Positions 25,416 to 34,015 of a DNA stretch of 36,129 nucleotides are shown piece by piece. This DNA is from Bacillota bacterium (GTDB taxonomy: Bacteria; Bacillota; Sulfobacillia; Sulfobacillales; Sulfobacillaceae), in the NCBI GenBank assembly GCA_021821465.1, contig JAKACM010000042.1, positions 1 to 36,129 of the forward strand, given 5' to 3'. The notes beneath the pieces are model-generated. The model saw nothing but the letters and a program-made list of their open reading frames with translations. It was not told where the DNA came from and ran no database searches. A program made the translations under genes and the position numbers. Every line of letters starts with the position of its first letter. The first letter of the stretch is position 1.

Positions 25416-25448
25416 TTGACACTAATACTATACAGTATATAGTATTAG
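25416..25448 (+). promoter_or_regulatory. Promoter and operator C (TauE/SafE gene)
   Basis: Consensus -35 TTGACA (25416-25421), 16-base spacer, -10 TATAGT (25438-25443). The palindrome CTAATACTATA-CAGTA-TATAGTATTAG (25422-25448) has perfect 11-bp arms. Promoter geometry and palindrome placement are the same as in operator B. Confidence 0.8.
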
Positions 25449-25512
25449 GTGCGTTGGTGCTGAAGGATCGGATAAGATCGACCCAACGGCAGAAGGAAGA
25501 GGGCACGGGCAG

Positions 25513-26283
25513 ATGATGATCGTCATATATGTAATTATTGGGCTGATAGCCGGCGGATTAACCGGGTTCTCAGGATCCAGCGCCGTTATCGTTGTGGTGC
25601 CGGCGTTAACCTTGGGGCTCAAGATGCCCTTTCACGAAGCAGTGGGGACCAGTTTGGCTGTAGATGTGGTCACTTCGGTGATGGTGGCTATAACCTATGC
25701 TAGATCTCATCACGTCGCCTACAAAGGAGGCGGTTTGTTGATCATTGGGTCAGTTATCGGAGCCCAAAGCGGAGTGCTTTTGGCGCATGATGTTTCGGCT
25801 TTTTGGTTGGAGTTGGCTTTTGGTGTCTTTGGCTTGGCGCTTTCGGGGATCTTTCTCGTTCATGCTTGGCGTAATGAACCCCTGGTGGCGGCGGGCACGT
25901 CGTCCAGGAATTCTTCTCAAACTTCTCTATACCGTTATCTCATTATCGGAATCTTGGGTTTTGTCATCGGCAATATATCGGGCTTATTGGGGGCGTCGGG
26001 GGGTATTATGTTTCTTGCCGCGTTGGTTTATGGTCTTGGCTACTCATTGCGAACGGCGATTGGCACGGGCACGGCGGCCATGGCCCTGTCAGCTCTCAGT
26101 GGGGCACTCGGTTATGCCTGGCATCACGAAGTAAGTCTTGCGGGATTTCTCATCATAGGTCTGACTGCCGTGGTGATGGGTTATTGGGTGGCACGTGCAA
26201 CCCAGAAAGTGTCGGAACGCATTCAAATGGGGGGCACCGGATTAATAGTTTTGGGAGTGGGATTGGCCATGCTGTTGAAATAA
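25513..26283 (+). CDS. TauE/SafE-family membrane permease (sulfite/organosulfonate exporter)
   Basis: A 256-residue protein with 7-8 TM segments. It has the two-repeat structure of TauE/SafE permeases: repeat 1 GLIAGGLTGFSGSSAVIVVV with PFHEAVGTSLAVDV, and repeat 2 GFVIGNISGLLGASGGIMF with SLRTAIGTGTAAMAL. Members export sulfite, sulfoacetate or related anions, so this is a plausible detoxification route for sulfite made during sulfur oxidation. The direct family evidence is strong; the substrate is inferred. The ATG at 25513 (a second ATG follows at once) has GGAAGAGGG upstream. Its promoter is operator C, 65 bases upstream, shared in sequence with the DsrE-side promoter. Confidence 0.88.
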   Translation: MMIVIYVIIGLIAGGLTGFSGSSAVIVVVPALTLGLKMPFHEAVGTSLAVDVVTSVMVAITYARSHHVAYKGGGLLIIGSVIGAQSGVLLAHDVSAFWLELAFGVFGLALSGIFLVHAWRNEPLVAAGTSSRNSSQTSLYRYLIIGILGFVIGNISGLLGASGGIMFLAALVYGLGYSLRTAIGTGTAAMALSALSGALGYAWHHEVSLAGFLIIGLTAVVMGYWVARATQKVSERIQMGGTGLIVLGVGLAMLLK

Positions 26284-26457
26284 TTAATTAAGGGTTAACC
26301 GGGTGCCGTTGCCATCTGGCTTTGGTGGTAAATGGGCTGATTTTCCTTTCAGCTCGACTTCATAAACTTCATCACTCGCCCCTTCTCCTTCGCTTATCCT
26401 CAAGTTTGCCAATATTAGCGGAATAATTTTCACACGGTACAGAAAAGAAGATCCGAT

Positions 26458-27121
26458 TCAACGCACTGCCTGGGCAATCTGGCTTGCTGACATGTATAGA
26501 GTCTTTTCCCAAAGAGGATCCGTATATCCATTGACACCGGATGGTTCATCCCCGCTGATGGGAATGACACCGGCGAAAACGGCGGGTTTCAAGGGGACAA
26601 ATTCGGCCACAATCGTCGTGGGTGGAATATCCGCGATATAGGCGTTGTGCCCCAGCCAGATGGTACCGCTATAAGTTTGCGGATAGAGAAATACCGTTCC
26701 TTGCAGTGTAATATATAACGTTAACGGAACTTGTTGTGCGTTCTGAGGGGTTGGATGAACAATTTTTTCGTTTTTCAAAAGATAAGGATGCCACTCGGGT
26801 GGCAACTGCCATTGATTAAAGGGATCTCGGCCATGCCACGTCTGAGGAAATTGATTTAACGAGGCGCTGCCATAAATTGGCCAAGGATGGGTGGCCAAAG
26901 CAGATTGCGGTAAATGACTCGGTAATACCCAGGGAATCGCCGAAGGATGGATTCAAGGACGTTGTTTGGCTGGACCGCGGGGTATGATGGACCTGCACGG
27001 CCTTGTGAACATGACGAGGGTTTCCCCCTGAACTGGTGTTGTGATGGGTGCTGACACCACACCCTGCTAATATGAGCGTGCAGAGCGCTAAACTCCCACC
27101 ACGGAAAAGATATTGTCTCAT
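26458..27121 (-). pseudogene. Lipoprotein gene broken by a frameshift
   Basis: The 5' part starts at ATG 27121 (AGGGAGA upstream) and encodes a lipoprotein signal, MRQYLFRGGSLALCTLILAGC, with the lipobox LAGC, then a Ser/Thr/His-rich linker. Near 26945-26965 this frame drifts into unrelated residues. A second frame, open from a stop at about 26955, continues with IPWVLPSHLPQSAL and a well-behaved domain (TWHGRDPFNQWQLPPEW, VPLTLYITLQGTVFLYPQ, AVFAGVIPISGDEPSG) to a stop at 26458. A single indel, or an assembly error, would join them into a protein of about 220 residues. The domain is not recognised. If the indel is real, the product is lost. Confidence 0.6.
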
Positions 27122-27754
27122 AATGACATCTCCCTTGAATGAGTCCATGGAAATTTGTGGTTCTCTAGAATAACGATGGATGGAGCAGTGTCGTTACGCG
27201 TTTGGAAGGAGCCGGTGGGAAATAAATAGACATGACGATAGGCTTCTCCTTGACCCCTCCGGCAATATTGGCAATGATGTAAGCAATCTATTCGAAATCG
27301 TCCGCGTGCGATAAGTGCCGACTTCCCTTGCTATGAATCGAAAAACCCTGCATCCATAATTTCGGCAGTCAGAACTTGGCAGGCCCGCGTATAATAGCAA
27401 CGAGGCGTGCGGAATTCTCTGTGCTATAGTGTGAAGTGGTCGTTGTGTCGGTAAGGGGTAGAGTTAGAGAATTTATACTCTGAGCCCTGAGAAGAGGCCA
27501 AATTCCCTCAATTGAACCGATCATATTCAGTTCACGGTGCTATGATATGGGAAGCTTTGTCATTAAAGGCTTTACGAGACCGGGATGTCCTCCACCAATC
27601 CCTCACAAAATGCGATTTGACGTCGTGATAAATTTACTGATATTGGTATCTCGATCAGAAATACGGATACCTGTGAAAATATGTTCGTTTTATCGAATAA
27701 CCTGGTAGAATGTACCTACTGACCGAAGAACTTTCAAGAAGGGGCTGAAACTTT
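27122..27754. other. Intergenic, no gene recognised
   Basis: About 630 bases between the lipoprotein gene and the WYL regulator. Minus-strand frames near 27160-27400 look vaguely protein-like (for example YIIANIAGGVKEKPIVMSIY) but contain stops and no start. They may be the remains of a decayed gene. Confidence 0.35.
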
Positions 27755-28729
27755 GTGGCCAAGTCTGACAATATGCTTTCATTGTTGTGGCTACTCTATG
27801 CCAGGGACCGAATGACAGCCGCCCAACTCGCCGAGGAACTGGAAATCAGTATACGCACCGTTTATCGATATATTGACTCCTTATGTGCCAGTGGCGTTCC
27901 CATTATCTCGGATTCGGGACATGATGGAGGTTATCGCCTTGCCCCTGGATTTCGCGGTACGCCATTGTTTTTTGACCCCGGCGAGGTCAGTGCCTTGTTT
28001 CATGCCACCAAATTCGCCGAGAACTCCGGATACCCTCATACGGATCTTTTGGATCAGGCACTGCGAAAATTACAACGAACACTGGGTCCGGATCAAATCG
28101 CCCAATTAGAGAAACATGTTATGGGATTTGAAGTGGTCCCATATTTACGCGGAGGAACGGTAGAACCGTGGCTGGGAATCTTAGAGGAGTCCGTGGCACA
28201 ATCCCAAACGGTAGACATCTTTTATCATAAATTGAACGCGGAATCACCCGGATGGAGGCGAGTCGACCCCTATGGACTGGCCTTCTCTGCCGGGGTATGG
28301 TATTTGGCGGCATTTTGCCACAGCCGTCAAGCATTGCGAACCTTTCGGGTCGACCGGATTGAGAAATTGACACCTTCGGATATTATCTTTGTGCGTCCGG
28401 CGGATTTTTCGGTGCAAGATTACTTCTCCGATAAGCAAATGATCGAACGGCTCGCGTTGGAACCCTATTCGCTTGTGCGCGTCGAGGGTAAGCCTTGGGC
28501 GGTTGCAAGCCTTGCGGATCATTGGTTTCTCCGCTTGTGTATCTTAGAGCAAAAGAGAACATGGGCTCTACTTCGGATTCCTACAGCCAAATTCGAGGAT
28601 GCTGCGATTTATCTCGTTCCTTACGGTACTTCCATTCAAATTGCCGAGCCGGCCGTTCTTCGACAAAGAATGGCCGCTCTTTGTTACGCATGGGCGCAAC
28701 ATTTTGAACAGAATGAAGAAGTTGACTGA
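27755..28729 (+). CDS. HTH/WYL-domain transcriptional regulator (YafY-type)
   Basis: A 324-residue regulator. The N-terminal HTH_11-type helix-turn-helix is at about residues 5-60 (LLYARDRMTAAQLAEELEIS, RTVYRYIDSL, GVPIISDSGHDGGYRLA). A WYL domain follows at about 135-235 (VDIFYHKL, WRRVDPYGLAFSAGVWYL, AFCHSRQALRTFRVDRIEKL), ending in a C-terminal extension. WYL proteins sense ligands or nucleic acids and control metabolism or defence genes. No defence system is adjacent. The start is GTG at 27755 with AAGAAGGGG upstream. It stands alone and its target is unknown; it is the only complete regulator gene near the sulfur block, but nothing links it to the palindromes. Confidence 0.88.
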   Translation: MAKSDNMLSLLWLLYARDRMTAAQLAEELEISIRTVYRYIDSLCASGVPIISDSGHDGGYRLAPGFRGTPLFFDPGEVSALFHATKFAENSGYPHTDLLDQALRKLQRTLGPDQIAQLEKHVMGFEVVPYLRGGTVEPWLGILEESVAQSQTVDIFYHKLNAESPGWRRVDPYGLAFSAGVWYLAAFCHSRQALRTFRVDRIEKLTPSDIIFVRPADFSVQDYFSDKQMIERLALEPYSLVRVEGKPWAVASLADHWFLRLCILEQKRTWALLRIPTAKFEDAAIYLVPYGTSIQIAEPAVLRQRMAALCYAWAQHFEQNEEVD

Positions 28730-28951
28730 CAGAGGATGTCAGTTAACATCATCTATAATCATCATGCTTCGGATTGATGCCTGAACACTTTTCTCCAAGG
28801 CCTTCCGAGCCCAATGACACCTCGGGATAACACTGAACTTCTTTCCATTAAATTTGCTATATGGCAGGATTGAGATGAAAACGTGAAAAATCAGACAAAT
28901 CATCGGAATAATGCGGCCATTATTATTTGACTAAGGGCGTAAGCCCTATCC

Positions 28952-29110
28952 TCATGATCCCTTCAGCTCTTTGGCTCTGTTGCCAAAAGTGCTAATAACG
29001 TCGGGCTTTTTTGCGCCTAGGGTTTGAAGAAAAGCGATTATGCTGTCCTTTGTGAGGTACGGCTGTAATTGTCTGTGTGCTTCTTCAAAAGGCATGGACC
29101 GAAGTTTCAT
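28952..29110 (-). CDS. Possible small protein (52 residues)
   Basis: Reads MKLRSMPFEEAHRQLQPYLT and then a helical, charged C-terminus (DSIIAFLQTLGAKKPDVIS) ending RAKELKGS. No good ribosome binding site precedes either ATG (29110 or 29095), and the frame extends 16 codons further to a stop. The composition looks like real protein, so it may be the surviving 3' end of a truncated gene. No family recognised. Confidence 0.3.
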   Translation of the reverse strand: MKLRSMPFEEAHRQLQPYLTKDSIIAFLQTLGAKKPDVISTFGNRAKELKGS

Positions 29111-29331
29111 GTTCAAGAAGTCGCAATTCAACGGAAGTGATATTCCTAGCGCGCAAATTCAAATTTGTGGCACAAATCCTTAGATTCGTGCGCCATTGAA
29201 GGGTTTTAATCCTCGGAAGAAAGGGCCTTATGGTTGAGTCGTTGCTCTGTGAGATCTCGGAGGAAAAAATCTCATATTTGAGCTTTGTCAAGGTTATTGA
29301 TCTTTGATCTCAAGATTAGGAGGTTCACTTC

Positions 29332-29946
29332 ATGGTGGCAAAACCTGGACGATACTTATCGACACTGGCTATTTTGGGAATGGCATGCGGTGGTTGTGCG
29401 GGACCGGTTTTTGGGGTGGTTCAACCGTCACGGAATGTAAGTATTGCCCATATTCCGCAAGTGGCAGTATCGGGATCGTCAAACATTGCTCCTCATCATA
29501 GAAGATATCCCGCGAATTCCCCCGGATATATCTATCGCGACTTTCGCACCAGACGCGGTGTTTTTGTTCCTTATCGCCTCGGCGACAACGGCTACGGACT
29601 GACCATGGTTACGAGCCGGTATGGAACTGCTTCCTCGGTAGTGGCTGCAACAGTGGAACACGGGCGTCTTTATCATTCTTCTCGAAATCCGAGCATTGAG
29701 ACGTATGTCGCCTGGTTCTATAATCCTTTGCTGCCGACGTCAGATCCATACCGCGATGTTAACATCGAAGCGGTGGTGAGTTTGGCTCCCATGCAAGACG
29801 GATTGCCAAAAGGCGTGATTAGCGCCGATGCGCTGCATTACCACGGTAAGGTTCCGGGATGGATTGCTGGTCCCAATTCCGACATATGTGTATTTGGAGG
29901 TCCGGGCATGGCCCCTAACGTGATTCGGGGTACCAAAAGCCCATAA
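29332..29946 (+). CDS. Secreted protein of unknown function
   Basis: A 204-residue protein with an N-terminal export signal (RYLSTLAILGMACGGCAGPVF). The cysteines lie near a lipobox-like position but without a canonical [LVI][AST][GA]C motif. The mature part is basic and rich in Tyr, Pro and Gly (GYIYRDFRTRRGVFVPYRLG, VAWFYNPLLPTSDPYRD), with no known domain seen. The ATG at 29332 has AGGAGG 7 bases upstream. A very strong terminator follows, so it is a single-gene unit. Confidence 0.72.
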   Translation: MVAKPGRYLSTLAILGMACGGCAGPVFGVVQPSRNVSIAHIPQVAVSGSSNIAPHHRRYPANSPGYIYRDFRTRRGVFVPYRLGDNGYGLTMVTSRYGTASSVVAATVEHGRLYHSSRNPSIETYVAWFYNPLLPTSDPYRDVNIEAVVSLAPMQDGLPKGVISADALHYHGKVPGWIAGPNSDICVFGGPGMAPNVIRGTKSP

Positions 29947-29962
29947 TGGGAAAGGCGCGACG

Positions 29963-30015
29963 AAAGGCTGAGGGTTAAGGGGAACCCTCAGCCTTTATGG
30001 GTTTTATTTTTGGTT
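29963..30015 (+). terminator. Strong rho-independent terminator
   Basis: A perfect 14-bp stem AAAGGCTGAGGGTT (29963-29976) with its complement (29983-29996) and 6-base loop, then a T-rich run ending TTTTATTTTT. Confidence 0.9.
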
Positions 30016-30096
30016 GTTACCAAAGGCCTGGGAGGAGCCGGAAAAGACTCATTCGCTCTAGGAGAACTTTCCTAGTTAGTAGCCAAGAAAAGTGAA

Positions 30097-30119
30097 AACC
30101 CCTTGCTACGCAAGGGGTT
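30097..30119. repeat. 10-bp hairpin at the edge of the transposon remnants
   Basis: AACCCCTTGC (30097-30106) pairs with GCAAGGGGTT (30110-30119) around TAC. It lies just outside the IS1634-type remnant and may be a terminator or part of its end. Confidence 0.5.
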
Positions 30120-30147
30120 GATCGATCTTTCCTGTATTATCTACAGA

Positions 30148-30898
30148 TTATGGGGGAGCCGGGAGACGAATGGCCCAATGACCCGGGAGTTGTTGTTGAC
30201 GGGGGGTCCGATCTGTCAGCACTAATTGAGGCGCCATCTTCGTCTGAGGTGGGTACACGCAGAGGACTTCTTGAATCGCTGTGAGTTCTTTGAGCAAGTT
30301 GGCAAGCTGAGACCCAGGCCGGCTCGGACATATTCGCGCCGTAAAAGATGGGCCAGGGTCACAGCTAACACGCCAATGAAGCCATGCACTCGAATTTTCT
30401 GATCGGTCCCATGACATGGTGGCTGCTCATGCAACCACGCGGCTTGCTTGAGATCCCGAATGGTGGATTCCCCAGGCCAGGCATTGCAATACGCCGTGAT
30501 CAAGACCAGGTCGCTTGATCGGTAAAGAAGAGAGTTTTACCCCAATGGATCTGCCCCCACTGCATCAACGCCTGATGGTCAATGCTGTAGGTGAAGGTCG
30601 GGCCCTCTCCCGTTTCATGGATTTCCGTATGAACCCCGTCGCGGACGGGGGGCCCCGCTTTGATCTGTGCTGGGGTCACCCGTTGACGCAAGGTGGCGAC
30701 CGTCGGTCGCCGTACCCCATGAACCACCTGGTGTTGGATGGCCTGCAAGCGGTCTTGCAATTTTCGCAGACGCACCAGTTCTCCCGGCCATTGTCCTAAA
30801 TAGAGGGCTTCGTGATACGTAACCACGACGGTCCGTTCTTGGCCTGACACCTGACGGGTAGTGCGATAAGCCTTCAAGCCCGGATATTCCGGACACGG
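30148..30898 (-). pseudogene. IS1634-type transposase, truncated and frameshifted
   Basis: Only the C-terminal part of an IS1634-family (DDE) transposase remains, in at least two frameshifts. From 30898 one frame reads PCPEYPGLKAYRTTRQVSGQ and QWGQIHWGKTLFFTDQATWS. It breaks at about 30500 and continues in another frame with STIRDLKQAAWL and DQKIRVHGFIGVLAVTLAHLL. It then shifts near 30300 to LLKELTAIQEVLCVYPP and ends RQQQLPGHW. The order matches the conserved catalytic and C-terminal region of the family. The N-terminus is missing, cut at the junction with the tnpA remnant. Confidence 0.8.
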
Positions 30899-30899
30899 T

Positions 30900-31088
30900 G
30901 AATTATCTAAGTTCATCAATGCTGATAAGAGCGAATCATCACGTCTGATCAAAAAAGAACATTCCGTGGTCAGAAAATCTCTATGGAAAGACTATTTCTG
31001 GTCGAGAAGTTTCTGTCTGCTTACAACAGGCGGCGCACCGATGGAAGTGGTCGGACGTTAGATTGAAAGTCAAGGTGAAAAGCTATGA
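30900..31088 (+). pseudogene. IS200/IS605 tnpA (Y1 transposase) C-terminal remnant
   Basis: The plus strand reads ELSKFINADKSESSRLIKKE, then SLWKDYFWSRSFCLLTTGGA and PMEVVGR, one in-frame stop (TAG, where Tyr is expected), IESQGEKL and TGA. The LW...FWSRS....TGGAP motif is characteristic of the HUH Y1 transposase C-terminus. The 5' part, with the HUH motif, is missing. The stop overlaps the tnpB ATG (ATGA), the normal tnpA-tnpB coupling of IS605-type elements. Confidence 0.75.
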
Positions 31089-31998
31089 AGACGGCATTTT
31101 CATATCGTCTCTATCCGCATGCAGAACAAGAAATTCTCATCCATAAAACGTTGGGATGTGTACGTTTTGTCTATAATCGAATGTTAGCGAATCGCAAAGA
31201 AATCTATGCGCCATGCCAGGATGATAAGGCAACATGGAAGCAACCGAAATATTTGCGGCCAGCGGACTGCAAAAAAGAATTTGCATGGCTCAAAGACGTG
31301 GATAGTGTGGCTTTAGCGAATGCACAACTTCATTTGCAGACAGCTTACAAGAATTTTTTCCCAGACCAGTCCGTAGGCTTTCCGCAACATACATGATCGG
31401 TTAAGTCAGGTGACAGGGATGAGGCCCCAAAATCAGCACCGTAATGCACGTTCTGGCGGCGTACACTGACACTCAATACATCAGATTACCGCCCTGTCTT
31501 CCTCCGACGAGGTCCAACCTGACTTATCTGGGGATGTATGTTCCGCAATTCAAGAGCCAGCATCATGATAAAAAGTCCCAGACGACGAACAATCAAGGGG
31601 GCACGACTCGGTTGATAGACGGCAAAACGATTCGACTGCCGAAGCTGAAAGATGTCCGGATTAAACGGCACCGTCCGTTGCCAAAGAATGTGCCAGGGAA
31701 GACTTGAATATGCGGGGAATGGGAGCTTCATCTGGGAAAATCCACGAATGACAATGGATTCGGCATGCTCAAAACCTTTCGGAGATACAAATTGACCGAG
31801 CAAGGAAAACAACGGGTGGTCATGGACAAATGGTTTCCATCCAGCAAACGGCGTCGATTCTGCCATCACGAGAACAAAGAACTCACATTGGCCGATCGCG
31901 TTGGGGTGTGTCTTCACGGTGGAACAGAATTAGACCGCGACGAACACGCCGCCATCCACATCAAAAACGAAGGGTGTCGGATACTGGGTCTAGCCTGA
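31085..31998 (+). pseudogene. tnpB: IS605-type tnpB, decayed (MITE insertion, internal deletion, frameshift)
   Basis: Starts normally (MKTAFSYRLYPHAEQEILIH, LGCVRFVYNRMLANRKEIY). It is interrupted at SVGFPQ by a 153-bp insertion (31388-31540) and resumes FKSQHHDKKSQTTNNQGGTT, then RIKRHRPLPKNV. A deletion then joins this directly to EDLNMRGMGASSGK, so RuvC-I is gone while the RuvC-II Glu is kept. A further frameshift leads to GFGMLKTFRRYKLTEQGKQ and WFPSSK, and the zinc finger has lost cysteines (FCHHENKEL, VCLHGGTELDRDEHAAIHI). The protein cannot be made or function. The right-end hairpin downstream is still present. Confidence 0.88.
31388..31540. mobile_element. 153-bp MITE-like insertion with 8-bp target duplication
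   Basis: Flanked by TTCCGCAA on both sides (31380-31387 and 31541-31548), and removing the insertion plus one copy restores the tnpB frame exactly (VGFPQFKSQ). The ends are inverted repeats: both read CATACAT inwards, then seven mostly different bases, then TAAGTCAGGT. The interior has no ORF of note. This makes it a non-autonomous element moved by a DDE transposase that makes 8-bp duplications, not encoded in the window. Confidence 0.85.
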
Positions 31999-32070
31999 TC
32001 CGTCATCAAGAACCGTGGGGCACGGGAATAGCTTGGTCATTATGCCGGCGTTAGCGGGTACGTCCCAAGA

Positions 32071-32110
32071 AGCCCCCACCTCTCTGAGCGTAGGGAGTGG
32101 GAGCATGTCA
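32071..32110 (+). repeat. Right-end hairpin of the decayed IS605-type element
   Basis: GCCCCCACCTCTCTGAGCGT then AGGGAGTGGGAG fold into an imperfect hairpin, followed by CATGTCA, the form of IS605-type right ends. The final TCA (32108-32110) is the complement of the osmC stop codon, so the element end and the neighbouring gene end coincide. Confidence 0.65.
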
Positions 32111-32492
32111 CGGAATACGGGTTTGGTCAATGAATTCCAACTGCTTGGATAGGGTTTTTCTAACGGGACAGTTCATCACCTTTTTTAATACCGTTCGTTT
32201 GCTCTTTTCATCAAGTTGACCTTCGATATCAATTTGATATATGAAAATACTCTTGTCGGGTCTTCTATCCAACTCAACTTGAACAATGACCGTTTCATAG
32301 GCTAGATTCATAGAATTGAGCACCATTCGCGTAGTAATTCAAACACGAAGCGAACCCCGCTTCAATAAGGTCGTGTGGTCTAAAATACTGGCCGCTTCCC
32401 CCGTTGCTTTCGGTAGTGTCCGAATAGATCTCGTTCCTATGATTGGACATTCTTGTAATATAGGTGTCTTTGTTGCCGGTCGACACAATCAT
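32108..32492 (-). pseudogene. OsmC-family protein, frameshifted
   Basis: OsmC/Ohr proteins reduce organic hydroperoxides using two cysteines. Here the 5' frame (ATG 32492, GGAGGG upstream) reads YFRPHDLIEAGFASCLN with the first cysteine. It shifts near 32335-32345; the other frame continues TTRMVLNSMNLAYETVIVQV and KKVMNCPVRKTLSKQLEF with the second cysteine, ending at 32108. A one- or two-base change at the AATTAC stretch would restore a protein of about 130 residues. The stop codon is supplied by the IS605-type end, so the last residues may differ from the ancestral protein. Both cysteines survive, so the mutation may be recent or a sequencing error. Confidence 0.78.
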
Positions 32493-33351
32493 TGGTTTTC
32501 CCTCCGCTTTAGTCGATTTAAATTATTATTGCCCAATGAGTAACACGTTGCCCAATATCCAATTACTATCCCGTATATAGACTCAACCTATTTTCCGTGC
32601 GCAGGGTCATATCATTCCCGCGCTTTTAGACCGTGAGTTCAACACCTACCATCAGTCCATCCTAATAGGCGGCGACGAGAAGGCCGCCTGTCCACCTTTT
32701 TAGCCGTCCGTCAATGCCAGGCGTTGGGCGATTGCCCACGTCTTTGGGCTGGCTGAACTGCAGATACGGGTCAATGTGGGTCAATCCGGTCCAGAGTACT
32801 TCCGCCCACGCAAGAAGCGTTGCGATAATGTTCTTTCGGACGCTCATGTTGTCCCCTCGTCCCCTTCGACCGGCAAGCCGGCGGTTTGCACAGTGGAGCG
32901 TATAAGCACCAAGGGTGACATTCATCATCGCTGCATCTTTCAGTGGATTCTTCATCATTACTCCGATTTCAGGAGAGCCGAACTCTTCCGCTGTCTGATT
33001 GTTCCTTTCGAGGTTACAGAGCCCAAAGGGGGCGGTCTGTATATATCGCCCTTACGTCAATTGCATAGCAATTATTTAAAAACCACTGCTGGTTTTTAGT
33101 CCGTTCTGCAAAATCTGCCCCAGAATCCATCCGGATATCTGATTCGCCACACCGAAGGAAGTAGTGCGTGCTATAATTTTTGTAATTCTGATGAATCTGT
33201 CGGCGGGTTCCACCTTAACTAAACCGGTTCCCTTACAAATATTTGCCAATCCGGACTTCAATGACATTTAAACGATTGATTGGGAAGACTCGCTGAAGTC
33301 TGTGACGTCTTGGCGCACGAACCATAATCAATTTCGAAACGAGGATGGTAA
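32493..33351. other. Mostly non-coding region
   Basis: About 860 bases between osmC and the membrane-protein gene. It contains one weak small ORF (32662-32847) and a perfect 9-bp hairpin, TAAAAACCA/TGGTTTTTA (33077-33085 and 33090-33098), resembling a bidirectional terminator. A 63-codon minus frame at 33076-33267 ends inside that hairpin and has no ribosome binding site. Confidence 0.4.
32662..32847 (-). CDS. Possible small protein (61 residues)
   Basis: Starts MSVRKNIIATLLAWAEVLWT at an ATG with GAGGGG 6 bases upstream, contains a short hydrophobic stretch and ends in a basic tail (DGRLKRWTGGLLVAAY). The frame is open further upstream but without a better start. No family recognised and no neighbours point to a role. 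Confidence 0.32.
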   Translation of the reverse strand: MSVRKNIIATLLAWAEVLWTGLTHIDPYLQFSQPKDVGNRPTPGIDGRLKRWTGGLLVAAY

Positions 33352-33855
33352 ATGATGGATGTCGCAATAAAGCATAAGGTTTCACGAGCGGGATTGGTCG
33401 TAGGGGGACTAATCGGTTTTATTGTGGGATTCGAGCCGATTTGGGCCGGACAGTACCTGGATTATTTGTATTCAAGATGGCCAATGCCCCTTGGAATTGC
33501 TTTATTAGCGGCATTGGCTTGGATCGTCTGGTATGGTGTGAGCCAAGTTCCATCAGAGCCTTTGCTGGTAAGGGTTCAGATGATTGGGAAGGTGGTCGGG
33601 GGACTTCTTTGGGGATCGCTCCTGGGATTTGGACTTACGTGGATATGGCTGAGTTATTTCGTCAAGCCGCCAAGTGCCGGACACGCTGGCTACCTTCCGT
33701 ATTGGCCATGGGACGGGGTGAGTTGGACTTTGATTCATAGACTTCTTCCTGTGCTTATCGGCATGATCTTGTGGACGGCGGCAGTGGGCGTCTTTTCGGT
33801 TGCCCTCATTTCATTATTTTCGTATCGTCCGGTTCATTACCACGAAACAAAATAA
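33352..33855 (+). CDS. Small integral membrane protein, unknown function
   Basis: A 167-residue protein with four predicted TM segments: AGLVVGGLIGFIVGF, PLGIALLAALAWIVWYGV, VGGLLWGSLLGFGLTWIWLSYF and LLPVLIGMILWTAAVGVFSVAL. Between the third and fourth lies an aromatic, proline-rich loop (KPPSAGHAGYLPYWPWDG). The start has GAGG about 9 bases upstream (ATG at 33352 or the next codon). No family recognised. A terminator lies 160 bases downstream. Confidence 0.7.
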   Translation: MMDVAIKHKVSRAGLVVGGLIGFIVGFEPIWAGQYLDYLYSRWPMPLGIALLAALAWIVWYGVSQVPSEPLLVRVQMIGKVVGGLLWGSLLGFGLTWIWLSYFVKPPSAGHAGYLPYWPWDGVSWTLIHRLLPVLIGMILWTAAVGVFSVALISLFSYRPVHYHETK

Positions 33856-34015
33856 GTGCACGGGCAATTATGGCGTGTCATCGGTGTTTTACCGGGACTC
33901 TGAAATTTCCGTGGTTCTCGGTGCCAATTGCCGAAAGAATTTTTTCTCGCGGGGGTAAGGATTAGCCAATGCCCTCATAATTTATGTTTGGCAAAGGAAC
34001 TTGGGCCGACAACAA

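Noticed and set aside
33076..33267. 63-codon minus-strand frame
   Set aside because: No ribosome binding site, and the frame ends inside a terminator-like hairpin.
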